A DNA stretch of 44,252 bases. Origin: Bradyrhizobium sp. Ai1a-2 (GTDB lineage Bacteria; Pseudomonadota; Alphaproteobacteria; Rhizobiales; Xanthobacteraceae). The stretch lies in contig NZ_AUEZ01000069.1 of the NCBI RefSeq assembly GCF_000426245.1, positions 1 to 44,252 on the forward strand. Reading direction: 5' to 3'. The translations under genes were made by a program, and so were the position numbers. Every line of letters begins with the position of its first letter. Position 1 is the first letter of the stretch. Positions 14,375 through 24,800 of this stretch are shown piece after piece. The notes beneath the pieces were generated by a model. The model was not told where the DNA came from. It worked only from the letters and a program-made list of their open reading frames with translations, and did not search any database.

Positions 14375-14785
14375 TCAAGCCTGAGGCGATTTGGCCTTTC
14401 CGATTCGACCCATATGGGTGAAGCCGAATCCTGCCTGATATTTCAGTCCGTAGCCGAGCGCGCGGTCGATGCCGATATGGGCGAGCCAGATCATTGCGAT
14501 CGAGAGCACCAGCGGCTCGGCGGTCGCAAAGCCGACGGTCATCAGGCTCATCGGCGCCATGTAGCTGTGGGCAGTGTTATAGATCACCGCACCTTCCTTG
14601 GGGCCGAGCAGATAGCCGGCAAAGCTCAGATCGGGTGCCAGGAACAGGATCGCATAGACCCACCACGAGCCGCCCCAGACGGCGTATAGCAGCGTCATGC
14701 CCGCAAACAGCGTCAGGCCCTCCAGCCTGAGCAAGGTGCGCACGCCGCCGGTGACCGTGCCGGCCTCGGCTGTGGTGTTATCCAT
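14375..14785 (-). CDS. DUF4260-family membrane protein
   Basis: 136 residues with three or four hydrophobic segments (LTLFAGMTLLYAVWG, WWVYAILFLAPDLSFAGYLL, MAPMSLMTVGFATA, LVLSIAMIWLAHIGIDRALG). The ending GLKYQAGFGFTHMGRIGK is typical of DUF4260 proteins as I remember them. An inner-membrane location is likely; function is unknown. The start at 14785 has GGGGAGGAAAACC just upstream. It is divergent from pccB. Confidence 0.75.
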   Translation of the reverse strand: MDNTTAEAGTVTGGVRTLLRLEGLTLFAGMTLLYAVWGGSWWVYAILFLAPDLSFAGYLLGPKEGAVIYNTAHSYMAPMSLMTVGFATAEPLVLSIAMIWLAHIGIDRALGYGLKYQAGFGFTHMGRIGKAKSPQA

Positions 14786-14932
14786 GGTTTTCCTCCCCAA
14801 TTTGCGCTGATCCAAGGACCGCCCGTGCCCGGGATTCGGGGCAAGAAGGTGGTTTCCGGTTCAGAAAATGCCGTGTTAGAACCCCGCGCGGGTTCCAGCA
14901 GCCAATCACTAGTTAAATGCGGGCGGAAGCAA

Positions 14933-16465
<1,533 letters not shown>

Positions 16466-16472
16466 GGATGCC

Positions 16473-16556
16473 GTAGGGCGGGTTGGCGAAGCGTAACCCG
16501 CTATCTCTCCTTGCGGTTCTGTTGCGGCGGATTACGCTTCGCTAATCCGCCCCTAC
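16473..16556. repeat. Palindromic intergenic repeat, 'gtagggcgggttggcg' type
   Basis: GTAGGGCGGGTTGGCGAAGC at the left and TTCGCTAATCCGCCCCTAC at the right are imperfect inverse complements around a 25-nt centre. It lies 8 bp after the pccB stop codon and could stabilise or end the transcript. Confidence 0.8.
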
Positions 16557-16578
16557 AAGAGCATCCGGAGGAAGCAAC

Positions 16579-16893
16579 ATGCCCACTGCGATTTTCATCG
16601 TCCGTGCGACCGTCACCGACCCCGCGAAACGCGCCGCGTTCGACGCCTGGTATTCGCGTGAGCATTTGCCCGACGCGCTGAAATCGTTCCGCGCGCAGAA
16701 AGCGTGGCGGCATTGGAGCCTGACAGATCCGTCGCACCATCTGGCGATGTATCAATTCGTCGATCAGGCTTCGCTCGAGCGCGCGGTCAGTGGCGAGGAG
16801 ATGAAGCGGCTGATCGCCGACTTCAACCGCGATTGGCCGGATGTCACCCGCACGCGGGAGGTGCTGGTGTTGGCGGAGGAGGTTGCGGCGTAA
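16579..16893 (+). CDS. Small dimeric alpha/beta-barrel protein, function unknown
   Basis: 104 residues. The pattern MPTAIFIVRATVTDPAKRAA, then FDAWYSREHLPDAL and HHLAMYQFVD, suggests a ferredoxin-like dimeric alpha/beta barrel, as in EthD- or NIPSNAP-type proteins. The ribosome site GGAGGAAG precedes ATG 16579. It is separated from pccB by a repeat and convergent with the VOC gene. No catalytic residues can be assigned. Confidence 0.7.
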   Translation: MPTAIFIVRATVTDPAKRAAFDAWYSREHLPDALKSFRAQKAWRHWSLTDPSHHLAMYQFVDQASLERAVSGEEMKRLIADFNRDWPDVTRTREVLVLAEEVAA

Positions 16894-16905
16894 CTTCCTG
16901 CGTGC

Positions 16906-17367
16906 TTACGCCGCCTTGCCCTGATTCTTGAACATCTCCGCCGCGCGCTTTTTCAATTCGTCTGGCGCGACGTCCTCGATGTGCGTGCCGAAGAACCAGC
17001 TGTTGCCCGCGACATCCTTCACGCCGCCGGTGCGGTCGCCGTAGAACTGGTCCGCCGGTTCCATGATCGAGGTCGCGCCGGCCTTGATGGCGTTGCGGTA
17101 GGCGGTGTCGACGTCGGGCACATAAAGATAGAGCATGGCGGGCATGGCCTTGGCGTGCTGGGAGGCATCGGCGATCATCACCATGGAATCGCCGATCCTG
17201 AGTGTGGCGTGCATGATTGTGCCGTCCGGTCTCAGTGTCGGCTCGTGGTGCTTCCGGGCGCCCAGCGCCTCCTCCAGGAAATTGATGATCTTCCCGGCGC
17301 CGTCGACGATGAGATAGGGCGTCACGGTATGAAACCCGTCCGGAGTCGGTCGTGCCTTTGCCGCCAT
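16906..17367 (-). CDS. VOC-superfamily (PhnB/glyoxalase-like) protein
   Basis: 153 residues with two beta-alpha-beta-beta-beta units: TPYLIVDGAGKIINFLEEAL and GDSMVMIADAS in the first, LYLYVPDVDTAYRNAIKAG and DVAGNSWFFGTHIEDV in the second. This matches PhnB-like VOC proteins. The metal ligands of true glyoxalase I are not evident. ATG 17367 has GGGGAGAACATC upstream. Activity unknown. Confidence 0.8.
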   Translation of the reverse strand: MAAKARPTPDGFHTVTPYLIVDGAGKIINFLEEALGARKHHEPTLRPDGTIMHATLRIGDSMVMIADASQHAKAMPAMLYLYVPDVDTAYRNAIKAGATSIMEPADQFYGDRTGGVKDVAGNSWFFGTHIEDVAPDELKKRAAEMFKNQGKAA

Positions 17368-17585
17368 GATGTTCTCCCCGCGGAGTTGGACGTAACCCTC
17401 GTTAACGCCGAGCATCCATTTTGGTCGCATCGTGCCGGCAAAAAAAGCAGAGCATGGCGATCCGGAACTGCCGAGGCGCGGAGCTTTTTGTCGCGCCCTA
17501 CACACGCACGCAGTTCAGCGCGCATTCATCTGACGGCGACAACACTGTTCCCGCATCACATGCTTAACAAGAAAAGGACGATGTC

Positions 17586-17867
17586 ATGGAACGCCGCGAC
17601 TTTTTCAAGATTGCGTTGGGCGTTGCCGCAGGTGCGGTGACCTTTGCTGCGACCGCGCAGGCCGCGCCGATGGTACCATTGAGCGAGGACGCGCGGCGGC
17701 CTTCTGGTCCGGACGCCCATCCCGCGGTCACCACCGGCGATGAAGTTGACCACATCAAGCCGAAGCAGGTGCAGTGGCGTCGTCGGCATTGGCATCGTCG
17801 CCACTGGCATCCTCACCGCGGCTGGCGACGCCGTCACTGGCACCGTCGGCACTGGCGTCGCTGGTGA
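17586..17867 (+). CDS. Tat-exported Arg/His/Trp-rich small protein
   Basis: 93 residues. MERRDFFKIALGVAAGAVTF is a clear twin-arginine signal, with cleavage likely after ATAQA (residue ~26). The mature protein has an acidic/neutral linker, and 28 of the last 30 residues are Arg (13), His (8) or Trp (7). RRRHWHRRHW occurs twice there. AAGGA precedes the start by 8 nt. Such a tail could bind metal ions, heme or polyanions in the periplasm; this is speculation. Export by Tat implies folding or cofactor loading before transport. Confidence 0.75.
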   Translation: MERRDFFKIALGVAAGAVTFAATAQAAPMVPLSEDARRPSGPDAHPAVTTGDEVDHIKPKQVQWRRRHWHRRHWHPHRGWRRRHWHRRHWRRW

Positions 17868-17910
17868 GGTTCTCGCTCTCCGAATAGCCGCTACCACTGA
17901 TCGAAAGAAA

Positions 17911-17941
17911 GGGCAGGGACCGCGAGCCGCAGTCCCTGCCC
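17911..17941. terminator. Rho-independent-type hairpin after the Tat-exported protein gene
   Basis: GGGCAGGGAC (17911-17920) and GTCCCTGCCC (17932-17941) form a perfect 10-bp stem with an 11-nt loop. It is followed by ATTATTGTTT and preceded by GAAAGAAA. It lies between convergent genes and may work on both strands. Confidence 0.75.
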
Positions 17942-18035
17942 ATTATTGTTTGGCCATCAGGGCCACTATGACTTAACCGCTCTGCTCGGCCACTCCGGTT
18001 GGCCGAGCTTCATTCGATACTGCTCTAACGAAAGT

Positions 18036-18263
18036 TCAGAAAGGCCGGCAACGGCCAGCCCGCCAAATGAAACCGCGAGGGCAGACGCGAGGCGCCACCA
18101 CGACCCGCGGCGCGGGCCGCACCACGACGACGCGGCCGTTGGGCCGGCAACCGCCATAAGGACCACGGTGGAAGCCGGGGCCGCAACCACCCGCCGCGTT
18201 TGCGGAGCTGAAGCTCGCGACCATGCCAGCCGCAACGACAGCCGCCGCCAGAACATACTTCAT
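18036..18263 (-). CDS. Small secreted GCG_CRPN-type protein
   Basis: 75 residues. Signal peptide MKYVLAAAVVAAGMVASFSS (cut near SANA, residue 23). The mature part reads GGCGPGFHRGPYGGCRPNGR and ends CPRGFIWRAGRCRPF. This GCG...CRPN pattern with four cysteines is a recognised small exported family in rhizobia; function unknown. ATG 18263 is preceded by GGGAGAAAAAGA. Confidence 0.8.
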   Translation of the reverse strand: MKYVLAAAVVAAGMVASFSSANAAGGCGPGFHRGPYGGCRPNGRVVVVRPAPRVVVAPRVCPRGFIWRAGRCRPF

Positions 18264-18562
18264 TCTTTTTCTCCCATTGAGTTCTCGCCGCACGCGAATG
18301 CGACAGTGATTCGCCGCGCTGCAGTGTCGCAGACGCTGCATCACTTGTCGCGAAGCATAGTTTCCGGGGCTGAACGCGATGTGAACGGAGCGGTTATGTC
18401 CTACCGTGGAGTGAAGAAACCCACCGCCGGGGCTCGCGTTTGCCGGCGCAAATGACGATGCGATGACGACACCGTTCAGCGCGGCGACGAAAGAGCGCTT
18501 CGTTCAAAGCTCAGAATTCTTCGCGCATTGCGCCGCCCATTACGGCGGACTTGAACGTGCCG
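18264..18562. other. Intergenic region upstream of the GCG_CRPN gene
   Basis: About 300 bases between the start of the small secreted gene and the stop of the ArsR-type gene, both on the minus strand. Except for the ribosome site of the former I see no reading frame with a start signal, no repeat and no convincing promoter. Confidence 0.4.
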
Positions 18563-19258
18563 TTATTCGCCGGTCCCGAACAGCGCTGCAAATCGCTTTT
18601 CGCCGTTCCGTGAAAAATTCACCACGCGGCTTCCCGGCGTCGAATCGCGCGCCGCCCATTTCAGCTCGGTGAAGCGCTCCATGATCGCAGCGCCCAGCGT
18701 GCCCGCCAGATGATGCCGCCGCTCGCTCCAGTCGAGGCAGGCCTTGCACACGGGACGGCGGGGATGGAGGAGCGCGTCGGCGTCGATCTGCAGCGCCTTC
18801 GCTATGAAGCGCTTGCCTTCGCCGGTCAGCTCCATCGCGTCCTTGCTCTGCCGGATCAGCCGCTGCTTCTTCATGCTGTCGAGCATCTGAACGCCGAGGT
18901 CGCCGGCGAGATGGTCGTAGCAGATCCGCGCACGGCGGAGCGCGGGGTCCTTCGGCCCGGTGCGCACGCGCATGTGGCCGGCGCGCGCGGCGAGCCCCGC
19001 AAGCCCCTCCAGCACGCCTGCGACGTCGGTGCCGGTGAGGCGGTAGTAGCGGTGGCGGCCCTGCTTTTCCGGCTCGATCAGCCCGCCAGTTTCAAGCTTG
19101 GACAGATGCGAGCTCGCGGTCTGCGGCGTAATGCCCGCTTCCTGCGCAAGCTCGCTCGCGGTAAGCGCACGGCCGCTCAGCAGCGCGGTGAGCATGTTGG
19201 CGCGCGCGGGGTCGCCAACCAGCGAAGCGACCATGGCAATGTCGGGACCTGCTTTCAT
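18563..19258 (-). CDS. ArsR-family winged-helix regulator
   Basis: 231 residues. The N-terminal 85 are an ArsR/SmtB winged helix: VGDPARANMLTALLSGRALT, then AQEAGITPQTASSHLSKLET and GRHRYYRLTG. The C-terminal part (RRPVCKACLDWSERRHHLAG) is typical of a longer ArsR subgroup and includes two cysteines. No classical metal site (ELCVCDL) is present, so the signal is probably organic. It is divergent from the NIPSNAP/monooxygenase/PEP-mutase genes (19444 onward), its likely targets. Confidence 0.85.
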   Translation of the reverse strand: MKAGPDIAMVASLVGDPARANMLTALLSGRALTASELAQEAGITPQTASSHLSKLETGGLIEPEKQGRHRYYRLTGTDVAGVLEGLAGLAARAGHMRVRTGPKDPALRRARICYDHLAGDLGVQMLDSMKKQRLIRQSKDAMELTGEGKRFIAKALQIDADALLHPRRPVCKACLDWSERRHHLAGTLGAAIMERFTELKWAARDSTPGSRVVNFSRNGEKRFAALFGTGE

Positions 19259-19331
19259 AGTTCGATCATAGCCGAAGCATCAACGTCCAGCAAGGCGTTA
19301 TTATCCTCACAACCTGATCGCGAGACGTCAC

Positions 19332-19353
19332 TCCGGTGCGAGGCGTCGCACCG
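19332..19353. promoter_or_regulatory. Palindrome in the ArsR/NIPSNAP divergent region
   Basis: CCGGTGCGA (19332-19340) and TCGCACCGG (19345-19353) form a perfect 9-bp inverted repeat around GGCG. It lies 74 bp upstream of the ArsR start and 91 bp upstream of the NIPSNAP start. It could be an operator or part of a repeat. Confidence 0.45.
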
Positions 19354-19443
19354 GCGACGGCGAGGCAATGCATTTTTCCGCGTGCGCGGACCGATGGTTG
19401 CTTCCGCCTTCGCGCGCAATGATGCAGGCCATTGGAGCAACCC

Positions 19444-19749
19444 ATGACCATCACCGTGTTCATTCGCTACCAGCTCGATCCCTTCAAGCGTGCACAGTTC
19501 GAGGAATATTCCAGGCGCTGGCTCACCATCATTCCCAGATGCGGGGGCGATCTGATCGGCTACTTCATGCCGCATGAAGGTACCAACAACATCGCCTTTG
19601 CGCTGATCTCGTTTGAAAGCCTCGCCGCCTATGAGGCCTATCGCGCGCGGCTGCGTGCGGACGCCGAAGGCGTGGCCAACTTCCATTTCGCCGAGGAACA
19701 GAAGTTCATCCTGGCCGAAGAGCGGACTTTTTTGCGCCCGGTTACGTAG
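19444..19749 (+). CDS. NIPSNAP-family protein
   Basis: 101 residues forming one ferredoxin-like unit: MTITVFIRYQLDPFKRAQFE, then CGGDLIGYFMPHEGTNNIAF and ALISFESLAAYEAYRARL. This is the NIPSNAP pattern. These dimeric barrels are of mostly unknown activity. GGAG lies 6 nt before ATG 19444. First gene of the cluster divergent from the ArsR regulator. Confidence 0.8.
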   Translation: MTITVFIRYQLDPFKRAQFEEYSRRWLTIIPRCGGDLIGYFMPHEGTNNIAFALISFESLAAYEAYRARLRADAEGVANFHFAEEQKFILAEERTFLRPVT

Positions 19750-19783
19750 TAGGCTATCGCTTCGCGCAACGAGGGAGGTCCCA

Positions 19784-20131
19784 ATGATCGCCGTGATCTT
19801 CGAGGTCTGGCCGAAGCCGGAACTTCGGCAGCAATATTTCGATCTTGCCGCCGAGTTGCGGCCGATCCTGGAGACCATTGACGGCTTCATTTCCGTGGAG
19901 CGCTTCGAAAGCCTGACTGAGAAAGGGAAGTTCCTGTCGATATCGTTCTTCCGCAATGAAGCCGCCGTCGAGGCCTGGCGCAATGTGGTGGAACATCGCA
20001 GGTCGCAGGCGAAGGGTCGCGCGGTCATCTTTGAGGATTACCGTATCAGGATCGCCAGCGTGGTCCGCGACTACGGCATGAACGATCGCGCGCAGGCGCC
20101 AACGGACAGCCGGGCCCTGCACGAGCGATAG
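19784..20131 (+). CDS. Antibiotic-biosynthesis-monooxygenase (ABM) domain protein
   Basis: 115 residues: MIAVIFEVWPKPELRQQYFD, then IDGFISVERFESLTEKGKFL, SISFFRNEAAVEAWRNVVEH and RRSQAKGRAVIFEDYRIRI. This matches ABM-domain proteins, which include cofactor-free monooxygenases and heme oxygenases of the IsdG type. GGGAGG lies 6 nt before ATG 19784. It follows the NIPSNAP gene by 34 nt, in the same operon. Confidence 0.82.
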   Translation: MIAVIFEVWPKPELRQQYFDLAAELRPILETIDGFISVERFESLTEKGKFLSISFFRNEAAVEAWRNVVEHRRSQAKGRAVIFEDYRIRIASVVRDYGMNDRAQAPTDSRALHER

Positions 20132-20175
20132 CGCGTGATCGGTCCAGCATCACAAATCATCGAAAGGAGAGAAAC

Positions 20176-20988
20176 ATGCCGGTAACGACTGCCGAGAAGC
20201 GCGCTGTGTTCAGGAAGATGCACGAAAGCGGCTGCTTCATCCTGCCCAATCCCTTTGACGTGGGCAGCGCCCGCGCGCTGCAGCAACTCGGTTTCAAGGC
20301 GCTCGCCTCCACCAGCGCCGGCTTTGCCTGGACCATCGGCAAGGCCGACAACCGCGTCACGGTCGATGATGTCGTCAACCATTTGACGGCGCTTTGCGCC
20401 GCCGTCGATCTGCCCGTCAACGCCGATTTCGAAGGCGGCTTTGCCGTTGAGCCCGACAAGGTCGCAACCAACGTCGCCCGCGGCGTCAGGACGGGTGTCG
20501 CGGGGCTCTCGATCGAGGACTCCACCGGAGATGCGGCAAAGCCGCTCTACGATTTGGACCTGGCTGTCGAGCGCATCAAGGCCGCGCGCAAGGCGATCGA
20601 CGCCGATGGCAGCGGCGTCCTGCTCACCGGCCGCTGCGAAGCCTTTTTGTGGGGACGGAACGACCTCAACCTCGTGATCGAGCGGCTGCAAGCCTATTCC
20701 GCCGCCGGCGCCGATTGCCTCTATGCGCCCGGCATCAAGACAAAGGAAGAGATCACGGCGGTCGTGAAGGCCGTGCATCCCAAACCGGTCAACCTCCTGA
20801 ACGCTTCCGGCCTGTCGCTGCAGGAAGCCGCCGATCTCGGCGTGCGCCGCATCAGCGTCGGCGGTTCGCTGGCGCGCGCCGCCTGGGCCGGCTTCATGAA
20901 AGCCGCACGCGAGATGGCGGAGCAGGGGACCTTCACCGAGCTCGCCCACGGCTTTTCCGGCGGCGAGCTCAACAAGATGTTCAAGTAG
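20176..20988 (+). CDS. Isocitrate lyase/PEP mutase-family enzyme
   Basis: 270 residues of the ICL/PEPM superfamily. Features are GCFILPNPFDVGSARALQQL, ASTSAGFAWTIGKADNRVT, PVNADFEGGFAVEPDKVATN and GLSIEDSTGD. The Asp/Glu metal-binding residues of the (beta/alpha)8 barrel are preserved (NADFEGGF, SIEDS). Members cleave or form C-C or P-C bonds of 2-oxo or 2-hydroxy acids; the KKCGH motif of isocitrate lyase is absent. AAAGGAGAG precedes ATG 20176. Last gene of the ArsR-linked cluster. Confidence 0.85.
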   Translation: MPVTTAEKRAVFRKMHESGCFILPNPFDVGSARALQQLGFKALASTSAGFAWTIGKADNRVTVDDVVNHLTALCAAVDLPVNADFEGGFAVEPDKVATNVARGVRTGVAGLSIEDSTGDAAKPLYDLDLAVERIKAARKAIDADGSGVLLTGRCEAFLWGRNDLNLVIERLQAYSAAGADCLYAPGIKTKEEITAVVKAVHPKPVNLLNASGLSLQEAADLGVRRISVGGSLARAAWAGFMKAAREMAEQGTFTELAHGFSGGELNKMFK

Positions 20989-21002
20989 CGGTTCAACAAG
21001 GA

Positions 21003-21030
21003 CACGGCGGGCACCTCGATGCCCGCCGTG
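21003..21030. terminator. Bidirectional hairpin between convergent genes
   Basis: CACGGCGGGCA (21003-21013) and TGCCCGCCGTG (21020-21030) form a perfect 11-bp stem with a 6-nt loop. It lies midway between the PEP-mutase stop and the stop of the membrane protein gene. Only short T-rich tracts follow. Confidence 0.65.
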
Positions 21031-21048
21031 CGATAATGTCGCTACCTG

Positions 21049-21456
21049 TTACTTGTTGCTGTCCGGCTTGGCCGAATGGTCGACCTCCTGGCCAGTCGGA
21101 TTCGACTGCGGCGGTGTCGGGCGGTTGGTCGCCGCGCCTGTCGTCGTGCCGGGTTCGGTGTTGGCCTTCGGCATGGTCGATGGCGCCGCGGGCTTGGCCG
21201 GCTGGTTCTGCGCGCTCTGCGATGGCGGCGTCGTGCCGGCCTGGTTAACGGACGTGTTGTTCAGGCCATAGAACACGGCGCCAAGCACCACCGCGATCGC
21301 AATCGCGAACATCGCGATCTTCGCTCCGCTGGCCGGGCCCTCGGCAAGCTCCGGATCCGGTTGCAACTCATTGTCCAGATTGTTGAGACGCGCCTGACGG
21401 CGGATCTCGTCCTCGGTCATATTGCTGCGGTCAGGGTCATTCGGTTGGTATGCCAT
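21049..21456 (-). CDS. Single-pass membrane hypothetical protein
   Basis: 135 residues. An N-terminal cytoplasmic part (MTEDEIRRQARLNNLDNELQ) precedes one membrane helix at about 46-66 (AMFAIAIAVVLGAVFYGL). A long Pro/Thr/Gln/Asn-rich tail follows that should lie in the periplasm. ATG 21456 has GGAGGACACCC upstream. No family recognised. Confidence 0.75.
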   Translation of the reverse strand: MAYQPNDPDRSNMTEDEIRRQARLNNLDNELQPDPELAEGPASGAKIAMFAIAIAVVLGAVFYGLNNTSVNQAGTTPPSQSAQNQPAKPAAPSTMPKANTEPGTTTGAATNRPTPPQSNPTGQEVDHSAKPDSNK

Positions 21457-21837
21457 TGGGTGTCCTCCGTTAGCACAAGTTACAACTCGCCAGCGCTCCC
21501 CGACGTTCCCGTGATCCCGCGCGCTTTGCCGGAGAAGAATGCACTGCACAAAAGCGTGTAGGCGAGAATCGCGCCGCCGGTCTGACGCCGTCCCCCTGCC
21601 CATCCACCGACCTGCTGCCGGCTGCCGGGCGCACACGGCGTTTCGCGCGACGCCCCTCCGACGCACGAACCGAAAACAAACCCGATCTTTCCAGGCACGA
21701 AGTTGCGAACTTCGAAAGCGAGGCGCCGGGGCACAGAATTGTGCTGCGCGGCCTTCGAAAACCGACATAGACTGGTTCTAAAGCGCCTGGATGACTAGCT
21801 AAAATCAGTCGTCGCGACCAGGAATACGAGGGCTTAG
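21457..21837. other. Intergenic region upstream of the IOR gene
   Basis: 381 bases between divergent genes. Short open frames exist on both strands (for example 21480-21734 on the minus strand), but none has a ribosome site or a recognisable domain. No long palindrome or clear promoter was found. The IOR promoter must lie here. Confidence 0.45.
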
Positions 21838-24800
21838 ATGGGAATCAATCAGGGTCCGATCAGTCTCGACCAAAAGTACACCCAGGGCACCGGCCATGTC
21901 TTTTTGACCGGCATCCAGGCCTTGGTCCGCCTGCCGATGGCGCAGATCCGCCGCGACCGCGCGGCTGGCCTGAAGACCGCGGGCTTCATCTCAGGCTATC
22001 GCGGCTCGCCGCTTGGCGGCTACGACCAACAGCTCTTTGCGGCCAAGCGTCACCTCGAGCAGTACAACATCAAGTTCCAGCCCGGCGTGAACGAGGACCT
22101 GGCTGCCACCGCGATCTGGGGCTCGCAGCAGCTCCACCTTTCGCCCGGCGCCAACTACGACGGCGTGGTCGGCATCTGGTACGGCAAGGGCCCCGGCGTC
22201 GACCGCTGCGGCGACGTGTTCCGTCACGGCAATGCGGCAGGCTCCGCCAAACATGGCGGCGTGCTCTGTCTCGCCGGGGACGACCACGGCGCCAAGTCCT
22301 CCACCGTTCCCCACCAGTCGGACCACGCCTTCATCTCGGCGCTGATGCCCTATCTCTATCCGTCCAGCATCCACGAGATGATCGAGATGGGCCTGCTCGG
22401 CATCGCGATGTCGCGCTATTCGGGCTGCTGGGTCGGCATGAAGGTGATCACGGAGACGGTCGAGACCACGGCCGAGATCGACCTCACCGACGAGATGACG
22501 CCGTTCGTGATCCCGACCGATTTCGAGCTGCCGCCGGGCGGGCTGAACATCCGCTGGCCCGACGACCGCTTCGACCAGGACCGGCGCCTGCAGGACTACA
22601 AGGGCTTTGCCGCGATCGCCTTTGCCCGCGCCAACAAGGTCAACCGCATCACCATGGATTCGCCGAACGCGCGCTACGGTATCATGGCGTCGGGCAAGAG
22701 CTACGAGGACATCCGCCAGGCGCTGCGCGAACTCGGTATCACCGAGGAGATCGCCGCCAAGATCGGCATCCGGCTCTACAAGATCGGCATGCCCTGGCCG
22801 CTGGAGCCGGAAGGCGTGCGCAACTTTGCCGTCGGCCTCGAGGAGATCTTCATCGTCGAGGAGCGGCGCGAGATCGTCGAGAACCAGGTCAAGCAGGAGC
22901 TCTTCAACTGGCGCGACGACGTCCGTCCGCGCATCGTCGGCAAGATGGATGAGCACGACAAGCGCTTCCTCACTTTCGCCGCCGAGCTCAGCGTCGCCTC
23001 GCTCGCAAGCTCGCTGACCGAGCGCCTGCTTCGCCTCAATCTCAATCCTGAGATCGCCGAGATGCTGCGCGCCAAGGCCGACTGGTTCAACGGCCGCCAG
23101 GCGACGCAGATGCAGGCCACATCCCCGATCGCCCGGGTCCCGTATTTCTGCTCGGGCTGCCCGCACAACACCTCGACCAAAGTGCCGGAAGGCAGCCGCG
23201 CCATGGCCGGCATCGGCTGCCACTTCATGGCGCTGTGGATGAACCGCAACACCGAGACGTTCACCCATATGGGCGGGGAGGGCGTGCCGTGGGTCGGCAT
23301 CGCGCCGTTCACCAATGAGAACCATATCTTCGCCAATCTCGGCGATGGCACCTATTTCCATTCCGGCCTCCTGGCGATCAGGCAGGCGGTCGCCTCGAAA
23401 GCCAACATCACCTACAAGATCCTCTACAACGACGCGGTCGCGATGACCGGCGGCCAGCGTCACGACGGCGACCTGTCGCCGCAGCAGATCACCTTCCAGC
23501 TCCACGCCGAAGGCATCCGCGAGATCTATCTCGTCTCCGAAAATCCCGACGCCTATCCAGGCAGTACGATCGCGCCGGGCGTGAAGCTCGCGCATCGTGA
23601 CGAGCTCGAGAACGTCATGAAGGAGTGCCGCGAATTCAAGGGGACGTCCGCGATCGTCTTCGTGCAGACCTGCGCCGCCGAGAAGCGCCGTCGCCGCAAG
23701 CGTGGCCTGATGGAGGATCCGCAGCGGCGCGTGCTGATCAACCCTGCCGTCTGCGAGGGCTGCGGCGATTGCTCGGTGCAGTCGAACTGCATCTCGGTCG
23801 AGCCGCTGGAGACCGAATTCGGCCGCAAGCGCACCATCAACCAGTCGACCTGCAACAAGGACTATTCGTGCGTGAAGGGCTTCTGTCCGTCCTTCGTCAC
23901 GGTCGATGGCGGCAAGCTGCGCCGGCGCGCACCGCCGGAACTCGGCGCCATCGGCGACCTGCCTGAGCCGGCCACGCGGCCGTCGCTGGAGCGTCCCTAT
24001 AACATCGCGGTCGGCGGCGTCGGCGGCACCGGCGTGCTGACGATCGGCGCGCTGCTCGGGATGGCCGCTCATATCGAAGGCAAGGCCAGCATGATCCTGG
24101 ACATGTCGGGCCTCGCGCAGAAGGGCGGCGCGGTGTTGAGCCACGTCCGGCTGTCGGATCATCCGGCCGACGTCACATGTTCGCGCATCGTCACCGGCAC
24201 CGCAGATCTCGTGCTGGCCGCGGACGAGGTCGTTGCGGCGTCGAAGGAGACGATCACGCTCTGCGAATCCGGCCGCACCGCCGGCATCATCAACAGCCAT
24301 GTGATCCCGACCGCGGATTTCATCCTGAACCGCGACTTCAACTTCCAGGTTCGCAAGGTCAACTCGGTGCTGGAGAATGCGCTGCGTCAGGACTCTGCGT
24401 TCTTCGATTTCACCAGGCCGGCCGAAGCTCTGCTCGGCGACAGCATCGCCACCAACATCATGATGATGGGCTACGCCTATCAGAAGGGGCTGTTGCCGTT
24501 GTCGGCGGCATCGATCGAGCAGGCGATCGAGGTCAACGGTGTCTCGATCAAGATGAACAAGGACGCCTTCCAGCTCGGCCGCCTTGCCGCCGCGGACCCG
24601 GCGCGGCTCGCCGCGATGATGAAGGACCAGGACGAGCCGGTCGCGCCGAAGACGCTGGATGCCATGACGCTGGACGAGGTCATCGCCCATCGCAGCACGC
24701 ATCTCACGGCTTATCAGAACGGCAGATTGGCAAAACGCTATCGCAAGCTGGTCGACCAGGTGCGCGATGTCGCCACCAAGGGCGGCTATGGCGATGCGCT

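Noticed and set aside
21480..21734. 84-residue minus-strand frame in the intergenic region before IOR
   Set aside because: No ribosome site and no family recognised. It could be a decayed gene, but two other frames are open in the same place.
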